A stretch of 64,000 nucleotides of DNA. It comes from Nocardia brevicatena NBRC 12119 (GTDB lineage: Bacteria; Actinomycetota; Actinomycetes; Mycobacteriales; Mycobacteriaceae). Location of the stretch: positions 1 through 64,000 of the forward strand of contig NZ_BAFU01000012.1 in the NCBI RefSeq assembly GCF_000308495.1, read 5' to 3'. Within the stretch, counting starts at the first letter, position 1. Each line of letters opens with the position of its first letter. The translations under genes and the position numbers were made by a program. The notes under the pieces were generated by a model. The model did not search any database, was not told where the DNA came from, and saw only the letters and a program-made list of their open reading frames with translations. Shown one piece after another: positions 1-7,658 of this stretch.

Positions 1-279
1 GGAGCACTGTGGCATAGCCCACCGACATGTGGGACGCCGTCGAGGAGCTGTATTTCGCCAATCCACCACATGGGCACCACCAGGCCCAGGGGTCCCGGGA
101 ATCACCCTGACAACCGCGGGAGTTTTCGGCCGGTCCGGGGCCGTGATTACCGAAAAACCCACATCTGCCTGCGCTTACCCGTGGTTTTGCGGCTCTGCGA
201 TGAATTCCCCGCGACGGCCCCGTCCTACCTGTGAGGCCGGCAGCGTAGCCCGGCAGCATTCACCGGAAGGATGCCGACC

Positions 280-699
280 ATGAGCAGCAAGATGATCTTC
301 ATCAATCTCCCCGTCGCCGACCTGGCCCGTTCGAAGGGTTTCTACGAGTCGCTCGGTTGGAAGGTCAACGATGACTTAACCGACGACAATGCCGCCTGCA
401 TCGTGGTCGATGCCAATATCTGCCTGATGCTGCTGACCCGCGAGTTCTTCGCCACCTTCGGCAAACGGCCCGTCGCCGAGACCACCGGTGCCATCGGCGC
501 CGCCTATGCCCTGTCGCTGAGCAGCGCCGAGGAAGTGGACCGGCTGACCGAGGCCGCCCTGGCCGCGGGGGCGATCGAGGAGGTCAACGAGGACAAGCGC
601 GCTCAGGAGGCCGAGGTCGGTATGCACGGGCGGACCTTCGTGGACCCGGACGGCCACCAGTGGGAGCCGTTCTGGATGGACTGTCCCGGCGAGCGGTGA
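280..699 (+). CDS. VOC (glyoxalase/bleomycin-resistance fold) family protein
   Basis: A 139-residue single-domain protein of the vicinal-oxygen-chelate superfamily. It opens with the typical beta-strand IFINLPVADLARSKGFYESLG and closes with the family's FVDPDGHQWEPFW strand. The substrate is unknown; this short class includes uncharacterised glyoxalase-like and resistance-like proteins. An ATG at 271 is also in frame, but GGAAGG at 265-270 abuts it and lies 9 nt before the ATG at 280, so 280 is chosen. It converges with echA19, with a hairpin terminator between them. No functional link to the sterol genes is evident. Confidence 0.8.
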   Translation: MSSKMIFINLPVADLARSKGFYESLGWKVNDDLTDDNAACIVVDANICLMLLTREFFATFGKRPVAETTGAIGAAYALSLSSAEEVDRLTEAALAAGAIEEVNEDKRAQEAEVGMHGRTFVDPDGHQWEPFWMDCPGER

Positions 700-715
700 T
701 CCGCTGTCCCGCTCC

Positions 716-753
716 GCGACGGCCTCTCCCTCATCGGGCCGAGAGGCCGTCGC
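716..753. terminator. hairpin terminator between convergent VOC gene and echA19
   Basis: A perfect 12-bp stem (716-727 with 742-753) and a 14-nt loop lie between the converging stop codons at 699 and 805. There is no strong U-tract, as is common in actinobacteria. It could serve both strands. Confidence 0.65.
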
Positions 754-804
754 TCGTTCGATCGATACCGCGCGGCGAGCACCGGCTGCACCATGCGGAC
801 CGTC

Positions 805-1587
805 TCATTTACCGCTGAAATTCGGCTTGCGCTTCTCCTTGAAGGCCTTCGGGCCTTCCTTGGCGTCGGCCGACCTGAACACCGCCATACCGAGTGTGGC
901 GTCGATCTGGAACGCCTCCTCCTCGGGCATGCATTCGGTATCGCGGATGGTCCGCAGAATGGCCTGCACCGCGAGCGGCCCGTTCGCGGTGATCAGCTCC
1001 GCCAGCTCGAGAGCCTTGTCCAGCGCGGTACCGTCCGGCACCACATGCCCGACCAGGCCGATCTCCTTGGCCTCGGCCGCGGTGAGGTGACGGCCGGTGA
1101 GCAGGATATCGGCGGCGACCGTGTAGGGGACCTGACGGACCAACCGCACCGCCGAGCCGCCCAGTGGGAACAGTCCCCACCGCGCTTCGGATACCCCGAA
1201 CTTCGCGCTCTCGCCGGCCACGCGGATATCGGTGCCCTGCAGGATCTCGGTGCCGCCCGCGATGGCGGCGCCTTCCACGGCGGCGATCAGCGGTTTCGTG
1301 AGTCGGCGTCCTTTGAGCAGGGCCTCGATCCTGGACAGATCCCAGCCGCCGCCGGCGAACGAATCGCCGGGGTGCTGTGCGGTCATCGCCTTGAGATCGG
1401 CGCCGGCGCAGAACGCCCCGCCGGCGCCGGTCAGGATGGCGACGCGGATATCGGGATCTTGGTCCACCTGGTCCCAGGCGTCGCGCATAATCGCCATCAT
1501 CTCGCCCGACAGCGCATTGCGTGCCTCGGGTCGGTTCATGGTGACTATGAGGACGTGGTCGCGTTTCTCGACGAGGCAATCTGGCAT
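805..1587 (-). CDS. echA19: enoyl-CoA hydratase, EchA19-like (cholesterol side chain)
   Basis: A 260-residue crotonase-fold protein. The oxyanion-hole segment [15 protein letters not shown] and the active-site stretch [16 protein letters not shown] are clear. EchA19 of M. tuberculosis hydrates steroid enoyl-CoA esters during cholesterol side-chain beta-oxidation. The assignment here rests on divergence from a fadD19-type gene, as in Rv3515c/Rv3516. The reading frame extends upstream, but the ATG at 1587 has AGGAG 8 nt before it (1596-1600 on the opposite strand) and gives the family's usual length. A KstR-like palindrome at 1624-1637 lies in the shared promoter. Confidence 0.82.
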   Translation of the reverse strand: MPDCLVEKRDHVLIVTMNRPEARNALSGEMMAIMRDAWDQVDQDPDIRVAILTGAGGAFCAGADLKAMTAQHPGDSFAGGGWDLSRIEALLKGRRLTKPLIAAVEGAAIAGGTEILQGTDIRVAGESAKFGVSEARWGLFPLGGSAVRLVRQVPYTVAADILLTGRHLTAAEAKEIGLVGHVVPDGTALDKALELAELITANGPLAVQAILRTIRDTECMPEEEAFQIDATLGMAVFRSADAKEGPKAFKEKRKPNFSGK

Positions 1588-1623
1588 CGCGGAATCTCCT
1601 GACTTCTGAGCCTTGTCAGAAAC

Positions 1624-1637
1624 AGTAACACGTTCTA
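1624..1637. promoter_or_regulatory. KstR-like operator, echA19/fadD19 divergent promoter
   Basis: AGTAACACGTTCTA matches the published KstR consensus TNNAACNNGTTNNA except at the first base. It sits between divergent echA19 and fadD19, 10 nt before the fadD19 GTG. KstR is the TetR-type cholesterol repressor of mycobacteria and rhodococci. No binding evidence exists for this sequence. Confidence 0.6.
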
Positions 1638-1647
1638 TTTTAGGCCT

Positions 1648-3291
1648 GTGACGTACAACATAGCCGACCTTGTCGAACACACCATCGACCTCGTGCCGGA
1701 CCGGGTCGCACTGGCCGACGATCACCGCTCGGTAACCTTCGCCGAGTTGGAGGACCGGGCCAATCGTCTAGCGCACTACCTGTGTGAACAGGGTGTGCAG
1801 CCGGGCGACAAGGTCGGCATCTACTCGCGCAACACCATTGAGGCCGTCGAGGCGATGGTGGCGATCTTCAAGGCGCGCGCGGTAATGGTCAACGTCAACT
1901 TCCGCTATGTCGAGAACGAGTTGCAGTACATCTTCGACAACTCGGACATGGTCGCGCTCATTCACGAGCGCCGCTACGCCGACAAGGTGACCGCGGTCCG
2001 GCCGAAGACGCCGAAGCTGAAGACCGTCCTCGTGGTGGACGACGGTACGCAACTTCCGACGCCGGTCGAATCGGTGGAATACGAAGCGGCACTGGCTGAT
2101 TCGTCCGGTGTCCGCGACTTCGAGGACCGTTCGCCCGACGATATCTTCATGATCTACACCGGCGGCACCACCGGTATGCCCAAGGGCGTGATGTGGCGGC
2201 ACGAGGACTGGTGGCGGGTGCTCGGCGGCGGCATCAACTTCATCACCGGCGAGCACGTACAGGACGAGTGGCAGCAGGCCAAGGACGGCGCCAAGAACCC
2301 GCAGATGGTGCGCTACCCGATCCCGCCCATGATCCACGGCGGTTCGCAGTCGGCCACCTTCCACGGCCTGTTCGACGGCGGCAAGACCCTTATGCTGCCG
2401 GAGTTCGACGCGCACGGGGTGTGGCAGGCCATCGACCGGCACGGTGTCAACCTCATCTTCATCACCGGTGACGCCATGGCCCGGCCCATGCTGGACGCGC
2501 TGAAGGCCGGCAACCCGGAAACCGGCGAACCATATCAGCACGCCAATCTGTGGGCGATGGCCAGCAGCGCCGCCCTGTTCTCGCCGACGCTCAAGGACGA
2601 GTTCATCGAGCTGCTGCCGAATACGGTCATCACCGACTCGATCGGCTCCTCGGAGACCGGCTTCGGCGGGATCTCCATAGCCACCAAGGGCGCGACCCAC
2701 ACCGGCGGTCCCCGGGTGAAGATCGACGCGTCCACCGCCGTGCTCGACGAGAACGGCAAACCGGTGGTCCCGGGCTCCGGGCAGGTCGGTGTGCTCGCCC
2801 GAAAGGGCAATATCCCGATCGGGTACTACAACGACCCGGTGAAGACCGCCGTGACCTTCAAGGAGTTCGACAGCGTTCGGTACTCCATCCCCGGTGACTA
2901 CGCACGCGTCGAGGAGGACGGTACCGTCACCATGCTCGGGCGCGGCTCGGTGAGCATCAACAGCGGTGGCGAGAAGATCTACCCGGAGGAGGTCGAGGGC
3001 GCGCTCAAATGCCACCCCGAGGTGTTCGACGCGCTGGTGGTGGGCATCCCGGACGAACGGTGGGGGCAGCGGGTCGCGGCCGTCGTGCAGTGCCGCGGTG
3101 ACAAGCGGCCCACGCTGGAGGAGTTGCGCCCGGTGCTGAGTCAGGAGATCTCGTCCTACAAGCTGCCGCGCAGTCTGTGGTTCGTCGACGAAATCAAGCG
3201 TTCGCCCGCCGGTAAGCCCGACTACAAATGGGCCAAGGCGCAGACCGAGGCTCGTCCCGCCGACGAACACGCCGAGGTCGGCAGCGCATAG
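1648..3291 (+). CDS. fadD19: steroid-CoA ligase, FadD19-like acyl-CoA synthetase
   Basis: A 547-residue ANL-superfamily enzyme that would convert a C26/C24 steroid carboxylate to its CoA thioester via an acyl-adenylate. Visible motifs are the P-loop [11 protein letters not shown] (about 170-180), [18 protein letters not shown], and the C-terminal [13 protein letters not shown] and [11 protein letters not shown] with the catalytic lysine. Its length and many segments match my memory of M. tuberculosis FadD19 (548 aa). The GTG at 1648 has no good Shine-Dalgarno sequence and may be leaderless. Codons within 2947-3063 are repeated as a broken copy at 5551-5667. Confidence 0.88.
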   Translation: MTYNIADLVEHTIDLVPDRVALADDHRSVTFAELEDRANRLAHYLCEQGVQPGDKVGIYSRNTIEAVEAMVAIFKARAVMVNVNFRYVENELQYIFDNSDMVALIHERRYADKVTAVRPKTPKLKTVLVVDDGTQLPTPVESVEYEAALADSSGVRDFEDRSPDDIFMIYTGGTTGMPKGVMWRHEDWWRVLGGGINFITGEHVQDEWQQAKDGAKNPQMVRYPIPPMIHGGSQSATFHGLFDGGKTLMLPEFDAHGVWQAIDRHGVNLIFITGDAMARPMLDALKAGNPETGEPYQHANLWAMASSAALFSPTLKDEFIELLPNTVITDSIGSSETGFGGISIATKGATHTGGPRVKIDASTAVLDENGKPVVPGSGQVGVLARKGNIPIGYYNDPVKTAVTFKEFDSVRYSIPGDYARVEEDGTVTMLGRGSVSINSGGEKIYPEEVEGALKCHPEVFDALVVGIPDERWGQRVAAVVQCRGDKRPTLEELRPVLSQEISSYKLPRSLWFVDEIKRSPAGKPDYKWAKAQTEARPADEHAEVGSA

Positions 3292-3308
3292 CCGGTATCC
3301 GGGCCAGT

Positions 3309-3337
3309 GGGCTGTCGCGGATACGCGGCGACAGCCC
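3309..3337 (+). terminator. hairpin terminator after fadD19
   Basis: GGGCTGTCGC (3309-3318) pairs with GCGACAGCCC (3328-3337) over a 9-nt loop, 17 nt past the fadD19 stop. The accessory island begins just after it; 3338-3473 holds no gene that I can support. Confidence 0.65.
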
Positions 3338-3473
3338 CTCGTGTATCGAGGTCACAGGGCCACAGACGCACAGGACATCGCAGGCAGAATTGTTCGATGT
3401 CCCGCCCACCTGCTTCATGCCGAGGGTCAGTACATCACCATGTGGGCAAGCCTTCGGGTGTCCTGGCCTTGCT

Positions 3474-3857
3474 TCATTGTGCGTTGTCACCGAGGGGGCC
3501 TGGTTCCCGACGGACGCGGAACTGGGCGATTCGGTCGAGAAGCGACTCATCCAGTAGTCCCGCGATCGGCGACCACCGCGCGTGTGTCCGTCCGTTCTGC
3601 TCGATCACATCCGCCTGCGCAACGATCCGCCCTAACTGCCCATCCAGATGCTCGACCGTAGGTACGAACACCGCTTCGGCCTCGTGCAACCTGATCCGGT
3701 CCTCGAGAAACACCAATCGACTCGACCGCCCGGCATCGACCCGGATCGTCTCGCACAGCTCATATCCCAACCGCAGCGTCCGCTGCTCGGTCCACACCGG
3801 CCCACACAGATCGGTACGCAGATACACGATCGCCGGTACTTGGTCCGAATACGTCAC
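3474..3857 (-). CDS. hypothetical protein, second gene of a coupled pair
   Basis: A 127-residue protein I cannot assign. It starts MTYSDQVPAIVYLRTDLCG and has an EAVFVPTVEHLDG stretch, a mixed alpha/beta appearance faintly recalling the N-terminal domain of serine recombinases, though no catalytic serine context is visible. The GTG at 3857 overlaps the upstream gene's TGA as GTGA, which argues for translational coupling. A longer in-frame start at 3896 would overlap that gene by 43 bp. It belongs to the island between fadD19 and its broken copy. Confidence 0.6.
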   Translation of the reverse strand: MTYSDQVPAIVYLRTDLCGPVWTEQRTLRLGYELCETIRVDAGRSSRLVFLEDRIRLHEAEAVFVPTVEHLDGQLGRIVAQADVIEQNGRTHARWSPIAGLLDESLLDRIAQFRVRREPGPLGDNAQ

Positions 3858-4099
3858 GACGCGCCCCTCACACGCCCCGGATGCGTGGCCCGCCACCGGG
3901 CGATGACACCGTCTACCTCCTGTTGAGCACTGTTCTCGGGTATGCGTCGGGGCGTGTCGAGCTCACGGAGACCTGCGGCGACTCGCTCGAATACGCCGCG
4001 GTCGTAACACTCGCCCTCCCACCACAGGCGTAGAGCGGTTTCCATCGTCTGAGTCCGCAACGGTGTTCTGACCGGCAGCGATGCTCGTGTCAATCGCAT
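3854..4099 (-). CDS. small hypothetical protein, first gene of a coupled pair
   Basis: An 81-residue Arg-rich protein with no recognised domain; its middle part (TALRLWWEGECYDRGVFERVAAGL) is probably helical. The ATG at 4099 is preferred because AAGGGG lies 5 nt upstream; a GTG at 4105 would sit directly on that site. It overlaps the following gene by GTGA. It diverges from the XRE/DUF5919 gene, so the 190-bp gap (4100-4289) with its inverted repeats may control both directions. Confidence 0.55.
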   Translation of the reverse strand: MRLTRASLPVRTPLRTQTMETALRLWWEGECYDRGVFERVAAGLRELDTPRRIPENSAQQEVDGVIARWRATHPGRVRGAS

Positions 4100-4205
4100 A
4101 TTCACCCCTTGTGTCGTTGGCAGGCAGCCCAGGGCAGGGACGGTTTCCTATGGGCCGGGTCGAACCGCTATGTCAACCTGCCCTGAGCGCCGGGTCCAAC
4201 GGTAT

Positions 4206-4269
4206 GGACGCAGCTGGGACACCTGAACTGCGTCCGGGACGTTTTCGCAGACACTTTCAACCATTGAAA
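4206..4269. promoter_or_regulatory. inverted repeats in XRE-gene promoter
   Basis: Two dyads lie just before the XRE gene. GGACGCAG (4206-4213) pairs with CTGCGTCC (4228-4235), and TTTCAA-CCA-TTGAAA spans 4255-4269, 20 nt from the ATG. TTGAAA could also act as a -35 box. The positions suit autoregulation, but this is inference. Confidence 0.4.
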
Positions 4270-4289
4270 CGTCCCAGTATGGTTCCGGT

Positions 4290-5051
4290 ATGAGCCACCG
4301 CCTCGAATCCGCAATGCTGCGAGCACAACTCGACTCGGCCGCGCTCGCAAAAGCGGTCGGCGTCGACACCAAGACAGTCAACCGCTGGCTGGCCGGCCGA
4401 GTCCCGCACAAACGGACCAGAACCGAAGTAGCTCGTGTGCTGCACGAGTCGGAATCCACGCTGTGGCCGCAGGCTCGACCAGACCTGAGCGCCGTCGCAC
4501 CGGCCACAGCCGAAGTACTGGCCGCCTACGCTCATCGAGCCGACATCCCCAACGACGTATGGATATCGTTGCTGGTGGGGGCAACTCAACGAATCGACAT
4601 CATCGGGTATGCCTACCCGTTCTTATTCGAATTGTTGCCCGATGCCTCCGACCTGATCGTCGGTAAGTGCCGCAACGGCGCCGGCGTGCGTTTGGCCTTC
4701 GCGGACCCCGAATGTGCTCATGTAGCCGAACGTGATGCGCTCGAGCAGATGCAGGGGACGCTACCGGGACGGATACGTAACGCACTGAGTATGCTCGGGC
4801 CATTGGCCGAAACTCCCGGTTGCCGAATCGGTCTCCACACAACCCACTTGTACAACTCGGTGTTCAGGTTCGATGACCTGATGATCGTGACTCCGTATCT
4901 CGTCCGTGCTCGTGGGTATCAACATCCCGCGCTGTATCTACGAAAACTGTCCCCGTACGGGATGTTCGCCTCGTTCGAGGATCAGGTGGAGCAAATATGG
5001 GAGACCGTGACCCCCTACCCGAAGGAGGCGTCTGATGGCCTCACGGTGTGA
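4290..5051 (+). CDS. XRE-family regulator with DUF5919 domain
   Basis: A 253-residue protein. Residues about 5-50 form a lambda-repressor-like helix-turn-helix (SAALAKAVGVDTKTVNRWL). The rest resembles DUF5919, a phospholipase-D-like fold seen in actinobacterial XRE proteins, with segments RIDIIGYAYPF, GAGVRLAFADPE, RIRNALSML and YNSVFRFDD. No complete HKD catalytic motif is visible, so it is more likely a sensor than an enzyme. It overlaps the following Nudix gene by 17 bp, suggesting co-expression. No clear Shine-Dalgarno site precedes the ATG, so the message may be leaderless. Confidence 0.8.
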   Translation: MSHRLESAMLRAQLDSAALAKAVGVDTKTVNRWLAGRVPHKRTRTEVARVLHESESTLWPQARPDLSAVAPATAEVLAAYAHRADIPNDVWISLLVGATQRIDIIGYAYPFLFELLPDASDLIVGKCRNGAGVRLAFADPECAHVAERDALEQMQGTLPGRIRNALSMLGPLAETPGCRIGLHTTHLYNSVFRFDDLMIVTPYLVRARGYQHPALYLRKLSPYGMFASFEDQVEQIWETVTPYPKEASDGLTV

Positions 5052-5508
5052 CTATTACCGCGATCCCGAGGCACCCGAGGCGAACAGCCTGGTGCCCGGG
5101 GGCTCGGCCTTGGTCGTCGACGACCGAGGAGCAATCCTGATGCAACGCCGAAGCGAGTCGGGCAACTGGTCGTTCCCCGTTGGTGTCATGGAGATAGGGG
5201 AAACCCTCGAACAGTGCGTGATACGCGAGACCAAGGAAGAGACCGGGCTGGATATCGAGATCAGCGGGATACTCGGGATCTACACCGACCCCGAACATGT
5301 GATCGCGTATGCCGACGGCGAGGTTCGGCAGGAGTTCAATATCACGTTCTACGGTCGGGTGATCGGAGGGCGAATCGAGGTCAGTTCCGAGTCCACCGAA
5401 GTCAGGTTTCTTCGGCTCGAGGAGCTAGAGACCGTGCCGGTGCACGAGACGGTTCGGCTCAGGTTGCGACACCACGTCGAACAGCGTGCACACCCATACC
5501 TGGGCTGA
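5035..5508 (+). CDS. Nudix hydrolase
   Basis: A 157-residue protein with a perfect Nudix box: G50-x5-E-x7-REThrKEETGL, ending at Leu72. Such enzymes hydrolyse a nucleoside diphosphate linked to another moiety; the substrate cannot be read from sequence. AAGGAGG at 5022-5028 lies 6 nt before the ATG, which sits inside the end of the XRE/DUF5919 gene. XRE/DUF5919 plus Nudix pairs recur in actinomycetes, as I recall, so the two probably act together. Confidence 0.85.
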   Translation: MASRCDYYRDPEAPEANSLVPGGSALVVDDRGAILMQRRSESGNWSFPVGVMEIGETLEQCVIRETKEETGLDIEISGILGIYTDPEHVIAYADGEVRQEFNITFYGRVIGGRIEVSSESTEVRFLRLEELETVPVHETVRLRLRHHVEQRAHPYLG

Positions 5509-5550
5509 AAGACTCATCCAGTGGATACCACACGCTGGTGCCGACACGGT

Positions 5551-5667
5551 TCGGTGAGTAGCAACAGCGGTGGCGAGAAGATCTACCCGGAGGGGGTCGA
5601 GGGCGCGCTCAAATGCCACCCGGGCGTGTTCGACGCGCTGGTGGTGGGCGTTCCGGACCAGCGGTGG
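5551..5667 (+). pseudogene. broken fragment of a fadD19-like gene
   Basis: These 117 bp align without gaps to fadD19 bases 2947-3063, with 107 identical positions by my count. They would encode the family segment [10 protein letters not shown]...KCHP...FDALVVG with five changes. No start, no flanking FadD sequence and no continuation past the final Trp codon are present. It is a remnant, not a gene. With the real fadD19 it brackets the island containing the XRE and Nudix genes, suggesting recombination at this site. Confidence 0.85.
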
Positions 5668-5744
5668 CCCCTTCGCGTCGCAACGCCGCGCGAATCGACG
5701 TGGCGGGACCGGCCGACGCAAACCATCAACTTCGGTATAGCGGT

Positions 5745-5760
5745 GGTACCGCGCGGTACC
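5745..5760. promoter_or_regulatory. perfect palindrome at toxin-antitoxin promoter
   Basis: GGTACCGCGCGGTACC is a perfect 16-bp palindrome ending 7 nt before the antitoxin ATG; TATAGC at 5737-5742 could be the -10 box. Ribbon-helix-helix antitoxins usually bind such palindromes to repress their own operon. Confidence 0.6.
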
Positions 5761-5767
5761 ATAAGGT

Positions 5768-5965
5768 ATGGCCGGATTGAACGTCAGATTCACGGATGAG
5801 GAGCTGGCGGCGTTGCGGGAGCGCGCCGAACAGGAGGGGCGGAGTATGCAGCAGTTCGCGCACGATGCGGTGATCACGGCGATAAACGAGCACTCGCGGT
5901 TGTTCAACGAGGCCGCCGACCATGTCCTACGGGTGAGTGAGGAGCTGAACCGGAGACTCGCGTGA
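5768..5965 (+). CDS. ribbon-helix-helix antitoxin of a Doc-type pair
   Basis: A 65-residue protein with an Arc/CopG-like N-terminus. The strand GLNVRFTDEEL is followed by two helices (LAALRERAEQEG and SMQQFAHDAVITAI), and the C-terminal tail (about 46-65) would wrap the toxin. It precedes a Doc-family toxin with a GTGA overlap, the usual antitoxin-first order. A 16-bp palindrome just upstream suggests autorepression. Confidence 0.8.
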   Translation: MAGLNVRFTDEELAALRERAEQEGRSMQQFAHDAVITAINEHSRLFNEAADHVLRVSEELNRRLA

Positions 5966-6339
5966 CGCGCTACCTGACGCTGGTCGAGCTCATCAACCTC
6001 GCTGAGCGTCTGGGTACTCCGGATGTCCGAGACTACGGGTTGCTCGAATCGGCTCTGGCGCGTCCGCAGGCCAGTGTCTTCGGGCAGGACGTCTATCCGG
6101 AGCTATGGCAGAAGGCGGCCGCGCTCATGGAATCGATTGCCCGAAACCATGCGCTGATCGACGGCAACAAGCGGCTTGCTTGGTATGCGACGTGGGTGTT
6201 TCTGCACATAAACGGGCATCCGCTGGATGCGAACCTCGATGTCGACGAGGCAGAACGTTTCGTCCTGGACGTGTGTCAGGGTGCGCTGGAGTTGACCGAG
6301 ATAGCCGAGCAGCTGACGAAATTCACCGTGCGAGGGTAG
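5962..6339 (+). CDS. Doc-family (death-on-curing, Fic fold) toxin
   Basis: A 125-residue Fic/Doc protein. The core motif is H63-ALIDGNKR-71, matching Doc HxFx(D/A)xNKR. Phage P1 Doc phosphorylates EF-Tu and stops translation; the same activity here is inference. The N-terminus YLTLVELINLAERL is typical of the family. Its GTG overlaps the antitoxin stop, so the two are translationally coupled. It is intact, and no mobility gene is nearby. The 175 bp before the converging chsE5 end hold nothing that I recognise. Confidence 0.85.
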   Translation: MTRYLTLVELINLAERLGTPDVRDYGLLESALARPQASVFGQDVYPELWQKAAALMESIARNHALIDGNKRLAWYATWVFLHINGHPLDANLDVDEAERFVLDVCQGALELTEIAEQLTKFTVRG

Positions 6340-6514
6340 GAAAGGACACTTACCGCTCGGACATCATGCGGCCATCGTCTATGCCTACCGTGGCTTCTGG
6401 AGCAACGGCACCCGGCTCGACGGCCCTGCCGGGCGCGGTTGCGCGACTCTACCGGCTTCGGCGTTGCCTCATCCGGTCACCCATAGCTCGGTGTGCTGGA
6501 TGCCGACCGATCGA

Positions 6515-7621
6515 TCAGACGGATTCCGGGACGAGGTCGGCCAAAGGGAGAAGGTGGTCCGGGGCCGGGCCGAGGGCGAATTCGTTGTGTTTGGCGGCGG
6601 TGAAGTAGCTGTGCACGATGTGGTCGCGGTCGATACCGACACCGCCGTGGACGTGGACCACAGTGTGCGCGACCTGATGGCCCGCCTCGGCGGCCCAGAA
6701 CTTGGCGGTGTGCACGGCCGCGGCGGCCGGGAGGTCCTCGGAGAGCTGCCAGGCGGCCTGGGTGACGGTCAGGCGCAGACCCTGCACGTTGATATAACTG
6801 TCGGCCAGGCGCTGCGCCACGGCTTGGAAGCCGCCGATGGCGCGGCCGAACTGTTCACGTTCCCGGGCGTAGTCCGCCACCAGTTCCAGGCCGCGCTCGA
6901 GGGTGCCGAGCTGGCCGGCGGCCAGGCCGAGCCAGGCGCGCAGCAGCAGCCAGTCGAGGATCTGGGCGCCGGTATCGAGACCGCCGAGCAGTTCGGCGGG
7001 TGTCTCGGCGAATTCGACCAGTGATTCGGCGCTGCGGTCGGTCACCTGCTGGGCGGTCACAGTGACGGATTCGGCGGTGGGGTCGACAAGGAAGACGGCG
7101 GGTGTTCCGGAAACCGCTGCGGGCACCAGGATTCGGGTGGCGCGGTCGGCTACCGGGACGGTGGTCTTGACACCGGTGAGCCGCCAGCCCTCGCCGGTTT
7201 CGGTGGCCGTCGTGGCCGGGCGGGTCGGTTCCCAGTTGTGTTCCTCGGCCAGGGCGACCGTGAGGATGGATGTACCCTCGGCCGCCGCGGTGGCGAGTTC
7301 GCGTTGCTCTTCCGAACCGAATCGCGCGAGCGCTCCCGCGCCGAGCACGATCGACCACAGATACGGGACGGCGGCCACGTACTTGCCGAGTTCGCGCAGG
7401 ATCGTGGCCTGTTCCAGGACGCCGAAACCGCTGCCTCCCAACGCTTCCGGCAGGGCAGCCGACAGGACGCCGGTCTCGGCCAGCGCCCGCCACAGCGATT
7501 CGTCGAATTTGGCCGTGCCGCTGTCGAGTTCGCGCAGTCGATCGGCGGTGACGAGCTTCTCGCAGACCTCGCCGGTCAGTCGGGCCAGGTCGAGCTGCGC
7601 CTCGGTCGGGGTGAAATCCAT
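6515..7621 (-). CDS. chsE5: steroid acyl-CoA dehydrogenase subunit ChsE5 (FadE27)
   Basis: A 368-residue acyl-CoA dehydrogenase-fold protein that lacks an obvious catalytic glutamate context, as expected for the second subunit of an alpha2beta2 enzyme. In M. tuberculosis, ChsE4-ChsE5 dehydrogenates 3-oxo-cholest-4-en-26-oyl-CoA and shorter esters. Segments include YAREREQFGRAIGGFQAVAQ and VHVHGGVGIDRDH. It follows chsE4 after 37 bp in the same direction. In M. tuberculosis the next gene is fadD17; here the accessory island takes that place. Confidence 0.85.
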   Translation of the reverse strand: MDFTPTEAQLDLARLTGEVCEKLVTADRLRELDSGTAKFDESLWRALAETGVLSAALPEALGGSGFGVLEQATILRELGKYVAAVPYLWSIVLGAGALARFGSEEQRELATAAAEGTSILTVALAEEHNWEPTRPATTATETGEGWRLTGVKTTVPVADRATRILVPAAVSGTPAVFLVDPTAESVTVTAQQVTDRSAESLVEFAETPAELLGGLDTGAQILDWLLLRAWLGLAAGQLGTLERGLELVADYAREREQFGRAIGGFQAVAQRLADSYINVQGLRLTVTQAAWQLSEDLPAAAAVHTAKFWAAEAGHQVAHTVVHVHGGVGIDRDHIVHSYFTAAKHNEFALGPAPDHLLPLADLVPESV

Positions 7622-7658
7622 CTGTACTACCTGCTTTCGGACGGGCTCGACAGCGCTG

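Noticed and set aside
29-283. 84-codon frame at the window start
   Set aside because: No ribosome-binding site or recognisable motif, and it overlaps the VOC gene start. Positions 1-279 hold nothing else that I can support.
5521-5799. 92-codon plus-strand frame before the toxin-antitoxin pair
   Set aside because: It only reads through the fadD19 fragment and the promoter palindrome. No ribosome-binding site, and it overlaps the antitoxin start.
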